Assembly (NCBI GenBank): GCA_022266195.1
Contig: WHVY01000001.1
Span: forward strand, 6,386,001 to 6,450,000
DNA length: 64,000 nt
Direction: 5' to 3'
Source: Tetranychus cinnabarinus
Lineage: Eukaryota > Arthropoda > Arachnida > Trombidiformes > Tetranychidae
The translations under genes were made by a program, and so were the position numbers. The notes beneath the pieces were generated by a model. The model did no database searches, had not been told where the DNA came from, and saw nothing but the letters and a program-made list of their open reading frames with translations. Positions 36,401 to 47,151 of the stretch are shown piece after piece. How positions within the stretch are numbered: the stretch's first letter is position 1; every line of letters begins with the position of its first letter.

Positions 36401-39400
36401 GCAAGAAAAAATGAAAGCAACTTGAATTGATAAACCAGAAGCGAAAATTCATTTTCTAGTTTCAACAAGGAGAAGAAAAATGCCCTTTTTCAGCAAAATC
36501 CTGATACTCATTAAATATGTAATTGATCAAGAAATCCTTCGACAGATTCAAGTTTATCAAAGCATAAGAAAATCTTTCACAATACGATTGATATCAATGA
36601 GCAACTGAAATGAATTTCTCCAGACTTTCCATCAGCCTCTAAATAACACGAGTTGAATTAGCTGAAGCTGAAAATTTGTAAATCAATCAATTTCACTTTA
36701 AAAACTAAACACAATCTGGTTCAAGTTGCTAGAAAATCGAAAAAATTATCGAAGTAATTTATGAGTTGATCTCTTAAGCCCTGAAAGGGTTAAAAGTAGA
36801 TAAAATCTCGCACTAAAACGACAGATTTTGCCGTAGTTAAAAAGGGAAATCTTGTAATCAAATGAATGATAAACATTATTAAGGTTTAGATAAATAGGTT
36901 GATAAATTGATTTTCACTATTTTTGTAAGTCAAATGGCAACAGTAAACAGCAACCAGATAGTATATATCTAACCCAACTAGCAACATTATACAAACACAG
37001 AGCTAGGAAATGAAAACAATCCTGGGACAAGAAAAGAAAGATTGTGAATCTTTTCAATGAGAAATTGTTACAGATTAAGTGATTGTCGGTTGTTTATAAA
37101 ACTTGTAAATCAATCACGTTTGTTTCAGGGCGAAGCATTCATGATTTTGTAAAATCTGCAGCTAATCTGTGGCGCGAATCACATTTACATTATCAGTAAA
37201 CGTTGAAAGAAAACAAATTGTAAAGAAATGAAAGAGAGCAAATCGCATTTGATTGGCAACATGATGAATATGGTGAATAGAAGCAGGAAAAAGAGATGAA
37301 GGCGTACGAACCATGATTAAGAAAAAGATGTTTTTCCTTTTCATCAATATTTGGTTAAACTAGTGAATTTAAGGCATAATGCGAATCAAATTTCAAGCCT
37401 TTACTTGAAAATGATTCTCTTTGTTGCCACATTTTATGGACTAAAAACAAGATCAACATTAAAACCTCCTCACTTTTGTGACTATATTTATGCATTGCAG
37501 TTGCAAGTTTTCAATAACATTTTTTTTCTTCTTCTTCATGATAGGTTTCAAGTTTCAGTAACTGGCCTGGTTTTAGGTTTGGGTTGTTTGTTATTGTTCA
37601 TTTGCTAAGCATACGGTCAATGTATTTATAAGGAAAGAGAGTCTTAACGTTATGGAAGGTTTAAAAGATTCAGATTAAGGCGCAAGTTGAATGAGCTCAA
37701 ATGATTAATTTATGTGATTTTTGGGAAACCAAGTAAAATGAGAGAACGAAAACATTGAAGAAAATAGGAAAAAGTTCAGCAAAAAGTGCAACGATTTTGA
37801 TGCTCCAGAAAAAACAAACTTGTTGAACATTACAATGCTAGAATCAATTTAAATTGAAACTGTCTGAAGTATTTTAAACGCAATTTAGAAACTAATGTTT
37901 TCTTTTCAATGGGAAATGAAAAGAAAATATTTACAAAAAAAAAGAGTTGAATGAATTTTCAAAGATTTATACTCTTTTCTAGACTCGAGATGATTTTCAA
38001 TGCAAAAATACATGAGATAAATAATGATTAAACAAGTGATAATTAACTGATGTTGATTCTGTAAATTTATTGATTCTCTGGGATTTATATCTTCTTCCTC
38101 ATCTTTATTCATAAAGTTGGCCTTAAAATGAAATTTGAGGCCAAAAGCGTTTCTTCAATAGACTCATCTTCATCTTTTGTTGTTGCACGTTTAATAGGTT
38201 TATCCTAGAAACTTTAGCCAATTTTAAAGGTAAAAATGTTGACTTAGATCCGTTTTAGAGTCTTTTGTCTTGAAAATTTAAAGGAGGAACCAAAATGTTG
38301 GGCTATTGATGATAATGTAAATGGCCTTTTATGAGTTTCTAGAGGATGAAAATGCCTTAAGTAAGATTGTGTCAACTCCTTGTTTACACTCAAATTAACA
38401 GGCCTCTCACTTGGTTGTTTATTAGTCTCTCTAAATAGTTTCAAGTTGGGAAAGGTAAAGGCAGCAAGGTAAAGAATCTAGTTTTGGGTAAATTTCATGA
38501 ACCATAGCGTTTAGTTGAAAGTTGTTGAAAAGCAATCAAAAACTGAAGCCTCTTCTCATCTTTTTTGCTGCATTTTTTATACTTTGTTGAGTAACTTTTG
38601 TGTTTCCATTTTTTTCTCTGTTTCATGAAAAAATTCAGGAAAATAGACAGCAATAGAAACTAATTAAAGCTAACAAGAAATGATTAGCTTAAGCTTTTTT
38701 TTTATTGCACAAATGCTAATATGAACCAGTATAAAACAGTTAATAACTGAACAAAATAGTAATCAATTTAACAAGTCATTCAATTAAAGTTTAACAAGCT
38801 AATTGGTTTGAATGAGTTTAACTTCAATTTGATGTTCAAGTATTTTGTTTTCAATTTGTTTTTCCTTTAAAACTTTGAATGTTGAAATGAATTTTTTATT
38901 ATCAATAAAGTGACAATCTTACCTGTGGCTATTGTCAGTCAATGTAATGCCAGAATTGGAAACCTTGAAATTAACAATAATTTCATTGAGATTTGTGCGA
39001 GATATCAATTCGGTAACTGCATTACGAACTGCCAAGGGTCCAGTTAATGATTCAGTTTCAACGGTCAATAAATATAAAACATTACAAGCCGCTCCTTGGG
39101 CAAGTATATCAGCAGCTTCAGTGACTCCAGAGATACGGGAAAGTGTCCCAATCATGCCACCAGAGGTTAACAGGGATTCAGAAGGTCCTCTGGACAGGAT
39201 AAGATCAGAGTCTGGGATAATTAGTTTGCAGGAAAGGGCCAAAGGAGTGATTGAATGTTGATAGACGAGAGCAGAGAGACTGGCAAAGACGGGTTCATTT
39301 GGGCAACCCTTGATTCGAACTCCTTTAGATGTTGGTTCAATGAGGAAATGTCGGACAAGCTCATGTGATGTATCACCTGTTGCAAGATAAAAATGGATGA

Positions 39401-42400
39401 GAAAAAAATGAATCAATAAGAAATGCAATTACAATTAGAAGCAATCATCATTAACGGATTCCCATCAACACTTCTTTTTGTCAGTTACAATGAGAGTCTA
39501 CTTATTACGGTGAGAACAAACAGAAACACTTATGACGTTAATCATCATATCCTAATCACGCAAATTATTAATCAACATCATCATTCATATTTCTTTTCAT
39601 GCATTCATTTTTAATCCATTAATCTGTTTTCATGGACATTAAATATCTTTAATTATGATATCATTATTTCAATGTAACTTTGAAATTGAAATGAAACTTG
39701 CGACTTAAGATAATGATTGCTAAAACTATCAATTCATGTCTGAATATCAACTATTAATGATATTGAAATGACCCTGAGTTTGGAGACTGAAAAATAACTC
39801 AACACTTTCTTATTGACATTTATATTGAAATATCATTGTCCAAGTTGGGTCAACAAATAAGAACCATCAATTTGATATTAGCAATGAAAATATCAGAGTG
39901 GGAACGAAATGAATTAAATCTTTTTGTGTTTGATTTCATGAAATAATGAAGGAAAACACAATTTACTGTTTACAATAAAACCTAAACTTATTGACAAATG
40001 AAGCATCTTGAGGTAAATATTGCATTAACATTGGTTCAAGGTAATTAAAGGATTACAATCAAGATTAAACGAAATGTAATATTTGTTGAAACGGTGAATT
40101 GTGATTAAGTGTGATTCCAGTTGTCCTCATTTGTTCAGTATTTTGGGCTTTTTATTTGAAGCAAAATTTACTCGGATGCTGCCAATGTTTACACGCCAAC
40201 GTGAGAAGGAGCTAAAAGGAGATTTTTTTACTTCTCCTTTTCATGTGAATAACAGAGGTTGAGTAGGTGAAAGGAGATGGAGATGAGGATGAACAAAGAG
40301 GAAGTGTAAACAGCAAGAAAGTGTAAAGATAGAGGAAATACTCAAGAGATATTGGCTGAGTAAGTTTCAGATTGCGGGATAATATCGTTACAACGAAAGA
40401 AACAGTGAATTGCCCACATGGATTGACTTGTTAGAGAAGGAGGAAGAGAGAGAGAGAGAGAGAAGGAGAGAGAGAGAAGGAGAGAGAGAGAAGGAGAGAG
40501 AGAGAAGGAGAGAGAGAGAAGGAGAGAGAGAGAAGGAGAGAGAACTAGATGATGAAGATAAGGATGCTGAGGAGGATGAGAAAGTTACAAGTAAACTTGG
40601 AATCAAGCCATTTTCAAGTCTAAAGGAAAAGATGGATTGAGAAGAGAAACTTAAAGAAGGAAGAAGACCTAGAAATATTGTGAGTTTAGAAGCCAAATTT
40701 TAGGCCAAAATTTGAACATATGTCAGTTCGATAGTTGGATCAAGAAGAGGCTAGAAACAAACAAAAAATGGCAGATAAGGAAGATAAAAGTGAGTGAGCA
40801 TCAATTCTCATATGGATGTTGATAAACTAAACAGAGCTTTTAAATTTAGATCTTTTTTTCTTCTTCTTCAAAGAGAGATGATTATAACGATCGAGATGAA
40901 GTTTTGTGGATGAAAAGGATGCAAAGGCGTTTTATGAGCCACACCTTTTGACTTAAGTAAGATAAATCAGTTGGATGATTAAATTGAAGTAAAAAATAGT
41001 GAACATGAATTGAGGGTGAAAGTGGGTGATGGATAAGATGATAAGTTCAACATTGGAAAGGTGGAAATTGTCTTGGCAGTTAAACAAGATTATTGTTTTT
41101 TTTTTCAGTTTCGCACTTTTCAATTTATATCACATTAGCTTTAACCTTTTTTGTTGGTTTTTTTTTGGACAGACAGACCAAACATATTTATAATTTTGAT
41201 ATTTTTAAATTATAAATTATGACTTATTTTGAGATTAACTGAAGTTCATTTTTCTCGGCAAAAAATGCTGAAGGTTGAAAGATAAAGAAAAGTGATAAAA
41301 ATCACCTTAATAATGAGTTCAGTTTGCATGTGTAGATATTTGAAGACTTGATCGTAGTTGATATTTTTTTATGGATCCTCGATTAAGATAATTTAGATTG
41401 TCAGAAAAATTGGTTCATTTTAATTTGGTTTAATTCATTTGTTTACCTGATTTAGTTTGAACATCAGGAGGTGGTTGAGCGACTTTAAGGGCAAGACCAA
41501 ATGCGCCAGGGAACGAATTACTGTCTCGAATGATGAAAGTACCTGGAGGCTTATCCAATAAGATTTTGATTGCTGCAATAATGATGAAGAAATATGAAAA
41601 GGGAGAAAAAAACGCTGATTACTGATTAATGGCTTAAGTTTTATGTGTCACCAATAAAGTATCAGATTTGCTAGTAAAAAGGTTACTCAAGTGTATTTAG
41701 CTGGTTACATTTATATCATTCAAGATAAGATTAGCTTTGCGCTAATAGTTACTTAGTATTTTTACCTCCTTTGCACTGTCACTTAATGATCTATCCCGTA
41801 TGATTAGCATTAATTTTGAAAGTAAATTAAATAATTAATTGATTAATGGCTTCTTTTGAGATGAGTAAATCATTTCTGGATAAAACATAAGACTTAGGCA
41901 AGTAATCTTGTATGGGATAGACTTGGACAGAAATGGACAAAGTATTAAGAAATTGAAAAGGGTTCAATTCAACTTACCGTCTTCCCTGGGTATCTTTGGT
42001 TTGTACCAAAATCTAGAGGTATCTTTAATAAATGTTGGATGTTGTGAGATGATATCCGATTCATTTAATGATAGCATGCTAGATCTTTGAGATTGGCCGA
42101 AATAAACAGAAGGCGAATCACGGCCTGGTTCTGGTGAGCTAGGTGTTCGTCCATAACTGTCTCTGATCTGTGAATAGGTTAAAGGTGAAACTGATCCACT
42201 GGCACTAACATAACGATGAGGTGGAGTGGAAGGAATGCTGTTTTGACGAGTCATAGCATTTAAAGGTGGTTTACCACCGGCACTCAAATTGGGTGTAGAA
42301 GGTGAATCGATGTTGCTTGGCGTCCCATTATTAGACCCGATTGATGTGCGTGGTTCAAAAGTACTGACGTGTAAAGGTCGTGAATAAGTCACAGATGTAG

Positions 42401-44288
42401 GACTTGAAGCTAGGGATGGAGATTGGCGTGATTTATCATTCAAATTGAGACTGGACATCATCGTTGTCGCTTGATTGGATACTATTGACTGGGTTAAGGG
42501 TGGCTCTGATGGGGCCGGTGTTGGTGGGGTTGATGGAGTTGGTGGGGAAGAATGATAATTAGTAGATGATTGAACGGGCTGTGGTGATCTGGGAATTGGA
42601 GATGCGGTTAGATTGGGTAACACCAAAGGTGATCGTGATATTGGTGAGGATGAAGTAACTGTGTTGAATCGATGTTGAGGTGATGATGATCTAGAGTCGG
42701 GTGTGCGATCTATCATGGAAGAGACATTTTCATGTCGAGCAATGGTCCCTTTTAGTTCAGCTAAAACTAAATCTTTACCCCTTAAATCTTTACTCTCATG
42801 TTTATTCTTCAACTTCAATTGTTGTTTCTGAAGCCAAGTAAGACCCGAAGTATCTTCATCGTCAATCAAGTGGTATTTATGGTGTCCATTAGAGATAACT
42901 TGTTCCTCAATTGACACAGAACTTTCATCCAGACTATTTATAGTTGAATCTGGAGTTGTTTCTGGCAAAGGAGAGACTGGCTGTGTGGTATCGTTAGATG
43001 CAGGGACAGAGGTGGATACAGTTGTATCTGGCTTGGGACGACTTTCACATATGTAGGCAGTTGTTTCGGAAACTACTCTTCGCCTCTGTAGGGCTGGTGA
43101 AGTTGCTGTTACACCATAGGAGAATGGCTGACTTCCGGGTCTGGCATGGTAGGGTCGACCTCTCTCATCTTCACCACTGGTTGGTGGAGCTTTGGTTAAA
43201 AACCGAGCTGGTAAAGGTTCAATTTTACCAAAATGATCGGTCAACGGTGGTAATTGGGGTGAAGCTACACGAACCGGCTCATCAGTTGCAGTTTCATCTG
43301 AATTAGTAAATGAGTCGACAGCATCAATGGAAGGTGATTCTGGTTTTCCCGTACTTTTAACGTATTCATTATTTTCCAAACTAATGTTTTTATTGTAATT
43401 ATTAGCGATTGAAGAGTTGACTTTATTATTGTAATCATGGATTGGTTGATTATCTGTTGATCGTTTTAAGCTTGGTGAATGCATAGGATAATCTGGGAAA
43501 TTTTCAACTTCCTTCAACATACCAGATAATAATTCATCTAAGGCTGCTTGTTCTGCTTCACTTATACCGGAAATAGTGTTACTGGTAAAAGATGAAAAAT
43601 TACCATTAGATGATTTCCCATTACAATAATTTTCGGACGGATTGGCTGGACGATGCTTTTCGACTATCGATTCTGGCTTATGGTGAATGATAGCTTCAAC
43701 ATTAACAACGGAATCTGATTTGTATCCGTTTGGCATAACTGTGTTGTTATTTGTTTCACTTGATTGTCGTAAAATACTTGTTTTGCCGTTTATGTTTGTT
43801 GATGGTGATAAAAATGTACTAACAGATGTCATTGGTCGAGAGTTGCCGATTGAATTGACCGATGAAATTCCAGAATCAATACTGGATCTAATATGAGATT
43901 CGTTGTAACTCATATCACCGGTTTGTTGACTACTTGACGGTGGTAATTGTTCATTAGATGAATTTAGATGATATTGGTGGGTTTGTGTAGGTTTATTAGG
44001 AGAAACACTTGATTTATTAGGCTTTGAAACTGTTGCATAGAGGTTACCATCAATGGGTCCGTAAGTGTAAACAGTAGAGAAAGAATCGTTCCCGTTAGAT
44101 GATGTTTTTGCTGTTAAATTTGATTGATTGTCACTATTGTAAAGATTATTTCTATTATTAAAGTTGTGATTATTATTTTGGAAAGTTGTAAACGTTTTCC
44201 ATGAATCAGAATCATGTTGGTGAGATGAACGATGATTGGAAGTGGTATCCCATGATAAAGTTGAATAAGCTGGTGAATTGGATGTCAT
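33422..44288 (-). CDS. Tensin (blistery type: disordered N-terminus, SH2 and PTB domains)
   Basis: Five exons: 41978-44288, 41447-41572, 38923-39376, 34044-34145 and 33422-33584, with all phases matching, giving 1051 residues. The SH2 domain starts at FWYKPKIPRED (about residue 757), has FIIRDS as the FLVRES-type phosphotyrosine pocket, and continues through ELVRHFLIEP and LVYQHSITPLAL. The PTB domain follows (about 910-1048; ESLTGPLAVRNAV, FFRRHYPLSTV, FGFVARARG, ASAIVNFANKVI). The first 750 residues are Ser/Pro/Asn-rich, with the motif GPIDGNLYATV at about 77-87 resembling the post-C2 region of vertebrate tensins. The start is ATG 44288. No phosphatase-C2 module precedes it in the window, as in Drosophila blistery. 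By family knowledge it links integrins to actin at focal adhesions. One intron hosts another gene. Confidence 0.95.
35277..35912 (-). CDS. Nested secreted Gly/Leu-rich protein with a dibasic processing site (211 aa)
   Basis: Single-exon gene on the same strand as tensin, wholly inside a tensin intron. The ATG at 35912 gives MVKHVALIIGCVILSFSAALIV, a clear signal peptide; the upstream in-frame extension would bury it and was not used. A short acidic propeptide follows and then SRSKR, a furin-like site near residue 45. A Ser/Thr/Ala/Gln linker leads to a Gly/Leu/Pro-rich core (GGLGFLGGG, VGGLGSTLDDTLDGLGGGLG, PLLGGLGNVLEALLGG). The tail is Ser/Gln/Lys-rich. No cysteines remain in the predicted mature chain. 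A TATA box candidate lies 70 bp upstream. It may be a structural, cuticular or silk-associated secreted protein, or a precursor; the family is not recognised. Confidence 0.8.
   Translation of the reverse strand: MVKHVALIIGCVILSFSAALIVPTSSSPIGENEQKEANLAESRSKRQLPAQTATSTSSASSSSSAQTQLLTSLLPLLAKFQSPPKLNLGGLGFLGGGSNGLAGVLKGLSPELLALLDPILKTLGYTVGGLGSTLDDTLDGLGGGLGPLNPLLGGLGNVLEALLGGSSPKSGAGMPRVKSPIFSAFPILAVLNNQAKASSQSQSKATATTTG
35983..35990 (-). promoter_or_regulatory. TATA box candidate of the nested secreted gene
   Basis: Minus strand reads CCTTTATAAGTATAAAATCG, with TATAAAAT at these positions about 71 bp before the ATG. That leaves room for a start site about 30 bp downstream and a 5' UTR of around 40 bp. 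It indicates a promoter of its own rather than processing from the tensin transcript. Confidence 0.5.
39377..41446 (-). other. Tensin intron, 2.1 kb, with a GA minisatellite
   Basis: Intron between the SH2 N-terminal exon and the SH2/PTB exon. It contains the 14-bp GA-rich tandem repeat at about 40437-40545 and nothing else supported. The Arg/Glu-only frame over the repeat is an artefact of composition. Confidence 0.65.
40437..40545. repeat. GA-rich minisatellite, 14-bp unit
   Basis: The block AAGG recurs at 40463, 40477, 40491, 40505, 40519 and 40533, exactly 14 bases apart, separated by GAGAGAGAGA. The left edge is a pure GA run. About seven units in all, inside a tensin intron. The homopurine strand could form triplex or H-DNA, and the array is probably length-variable. 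Confidence 0.9.
41573..41977 (-). other. Tensin first coding intron, 405 bp
   Basis: Short AT-rich intron with GTAAGT donor and TTATTGCAG acceptor. Nothing else seen. Confidence 0.7.
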
Positions 44289-45670
44289 TGGAGGGAAAAC
44301 AAATAACAAGAAAGAAAAAGATCACCTTTATGGACGACCTTAGCCTTTGCCTTTCTTTTCTTAAGGTCACTTTTTTTCAGGTTTATTTCCTAATAAGATA
44401 CTACTTTTACCACACACAGCTAAGAGAAGTAAAATATCACTGATAACACTTGGAATAAACTCCGGTTTGGACCACCAAGGTTGTCTCTTGTTTGTTATTT
44501 TTTGACTGTCAAGATGTTCAAAATCGAGATCACGATTGCAATTGAAACAAGATTAAAATTAAAGAACGATATGGCGATCTAAATGGCAAAAAGAGATTCA
44601 GAAACAGTTGAATTTTTTTACACGAACGAAAACATTTTGCCGATTGATTGATAGTAAAATGTAAACATGAGAAGAGAGAGAGGGAAGAGGAATAAGGAAA
44701 GAAGACAATCTTAAACTAAAAGGATAGATAACTGAATACCAACTACACTATACAAGACTAACTTTCTTTGCTATTAACGTTTCTCACAAAACTCACTTAT
44801 TCCAAGGTTGATCTTCAACCAAAGAATAGAGAAACAGAGAGAAGAATCCATTTATCAGTATTGCCATCTGGTGATTTCTTTAACTCTTATATGAATTATC
44901 GATTTTAGTTAGCAATTTAGATTGTCTTAAAGTCATTTATTAAGGTAAATGAAACTAAGAGCAAATTAATAATATAGCGGAATGGTCAGAAATTTGTAAG
45001 AAATAGTCCATTTAAGGTATTTTGGTATTCGACTTTCAATCATCAAGAAGATGTTGAGATTTTGAAAATATTTTTACGTTTTTGTTACGCTTGTCTAGGG
45101 ATGGAAGGATTAGCGATTTTTAGCGATTTCTGATACTCAGATTGAATACATGAAAAGATAGCATAGAGTAGTGTCTTAAGATTGATTCTGAAATATTGAT
45201 TGATTGATAAAAACTCTAACTGTGTGCAATGAGTGTGCAGGTACATTGCACGTCCCTTGATCAGTGATCAAACTTGTAATTTTTAAAAATTTTAATTTCT
45301 GAGATGAGCAATTGCTTTTGGAGAACAGTCACTTATATAGAGAAAATACAGATTAAAATTTAACTTGAACAGTTCAATCAAGGAAATTAGATTTTACCTT
45401 CGATCCTTCAAACAAACGATTTTTGTAAGTTTAACAAGTATTCAGCAATTTTGGCTATTGATAAGTCGATTGGTCAATCCCAAACGGACTTGATTTTGTT
45501 AAATCTGGAAATACTTGCATTATTGCGAGGAAATATTTTGAATTGCAAGAAATGTCTTTATGTCCGATGATTTATAAGTTAAGAAAAATTATAATCAAAG
45601 TTTAAAAAAATAAACATCAAAAAGCGCGGGTCAAAAGAAACCAATCGCAGTAAGGATTGTTTTAAGCTCT
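44289..45670. other. Upstream region of tensin
   Basis: About 1.4 kb between the tensin start and the inverted repeat. The first part should be tensin 5' UTR and promoter. I found no exon resembling a phosphatase or C2 domain here. AT-rich, no repeat noted. Confidence 0.5.
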
Positions 45671-46998
45671 AGTCTAGACCAAAGAGTAAAGGAAGAAGAG
45701 AGAGCAATTCAATAGTCAATCTGAACCAAAATTTTTTTTTGGTGTCAGAAGATGGCGCGAGAAAGAGACTCTTTCTTTTTACTTTCTATACAAATTTTTT
45801 ACTCTCTTTTTCTCTTTCATTTCTCTTTCTTTTCATCATTAAAAATTAAGTTAACACAATTAATACCAACATTAGAAAAGGCTTTTTTGACTACTTTTCA
45901 ATGTTTTCAATGTTATTTTAATTGATTTTAATGATTTTGATGCTATGATTTCTTATTTAATGATATATTTGTGATGATTTAACAGAATAATGTCTTTATA
46001 GCTAACAAAATCTGTATCAAACAAAAGTCTATCAAAAAGTTTTTTTCATCATTCTATTACAGTTTTGGGACTATTTTGGTTATTCTGCTAATAAATTCTG
46101 AATTCATTGATTTTACGGAAATTCACCTTCACATAAAGCAAATGGTGAATAAATTGTCGTTAGTATAATGTTGGGCATACAGTAAAGTACCAGATAGTGT
46201 CACTCCTGTGAAATAGCTTATTTACACAGCAAGGTCTATTCAATGAGCAAAATATGTTAAATTAATCAAAATAACTACAGGATTTAAATTAATTGTCAGA
46301 AATGCTTTAAAATTAACATCACAAAGCTCAGAAGCACTAATTAAGTTGAAATTTGCCAAGTTATTCAATTTTCTATTAAAATCTTGATTATTTTAACAAA
46401 AAATTTCTTGATAAAAAATGTAAACAAAGGGTTTGAGGGGCCATTGATTAATTTAGTGACATTATCTGGTACTGACACTATCTGGTACTTTACTGTATAT
46501 CTATCGGTGAACGAATTTACTATTAAATTATGAATCTAACCAATGAAAACAATAAATTCAAAATTTATTGACAGGAAAATTTATCGTAAATAAAATATTA
46601 CCGAAACCTTAATACAATGATCATTAAAACTTTTTGATAGACTTTTGTTTGATACAGATTTTGTTAGCTATAAAGACATTATTCTGTTAAATCATCACAA
46701 ATATATCATTAAATAAGAAATCATAGCATCAAAATCATTAAAATCAATTAAAATAACATTGAAAACATTGAAAAGTAGTCAAAAAAGCCTTTTCTAATGT
46801 TGGTATTAATTGTGTTAACTTAATTTTTAATGATGAAAAGAAAGAGAAATGAAAGCGAAAAAGAGAGTAAAAAATTTGTAAAGAAAGTAAAAAGAAAGAG
46901 TCTCTTTCTCGCGCCATCTTCTGACACCAAAAAAAAATTTTGGTTCAGACTTTGTATTGAATTGCTGTCTCTTCTTCCTTTACTCTTTGGTCTAGACT
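45671..46998. repeat. Near-perfect long inverted repeat (about 374-bp outer arms), foldback element
   Basis: Left arm 45671-46044 and right arm about 46626-46998 are almost identical reverse complements. By eye only a handful of differences appear, all near the outer end, and I saw none over the inner half of the arms. The termini read AGTCTAGACCAAAGAGTAAAGG on both sides (TCTAGA palindrome). Between them the symmetry continues weakly and reappears as a second matching pair, CAGTAAAGTACCAGATAGTG (46180s) against its complement (46470-46495), placed symmetrically around the same centre near 46334. I saw no clear target-site duplication and no transposase frame. Its right end is 153 bp before the GTF3C5 start codon. 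Confidence 0.92.
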
Positions 46999-47151
46999 CA
47001 TGCTGCTTTTAGTTGTTTACCTTAGAAATGTAACCAAAGAGTGAACTCCAACATCAACAAATCTTATAAACAAAGCTCAAGTTGCGTTTTTATCATTATA
47101 GTCCTTGTTTTAAACATAATTATTAATCGTATCCTAAATATATGTGTAACA

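Larger units (their letters stand above)
34146..38922 (-). other. Tensin intron, 4.8 kb, hosting a nested gene
   Basis: Between the end of the PTB-start exon and the FFRRHYP exon. It contains the secreted-protein gene at 35277-35912 on the same strand. The remaining sequence is AT-rich with no supported exon; the frames near 37162-37608 and 37906-38444 lack conserved-looking composition. Confidence 0.6.

Noticed and set aside
38932..39261. Plus-strand frame antisense to a tensin exon
   Set aside because: Shadow of the SH2/PTB coding exon, whose identity and splicing are secure.
40388..40696. Arg/Glu repeat frame and its Ser/Leu antisense
   Set aside because: Entirely due to the 14-bp GA minisatellite in a tensin intron.
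42998..43306. Plus-strand frame of 102 codons inside the large tensin exon
   Set aside because: Antisense shadow of biased Ser/Pro/Thr coding sequence.
45671..46998. Possibility that the inverted repeat is a CRISPR array, tRNA pair or origin
   Set aside because: Eukaryotic context, arms of hundreds of bases, no short regular spacers and no cloverleaf; a foldback repeat explains it fully.
46830..47012. Lys/Arg-rich plus-strand frame
   Set aside because: It lies inside the right arm of the inverted repeat and is explained by A/G-rich repeat sequence.
47041..47151. N-terminal extension of GTF3C5 with a hydrophobic stretch
   Set aside because: Not a signal expected for a nuclear TFIIIC subunit; the later ATG gives the conserved N-terminus, so the extension is 5' UTR.
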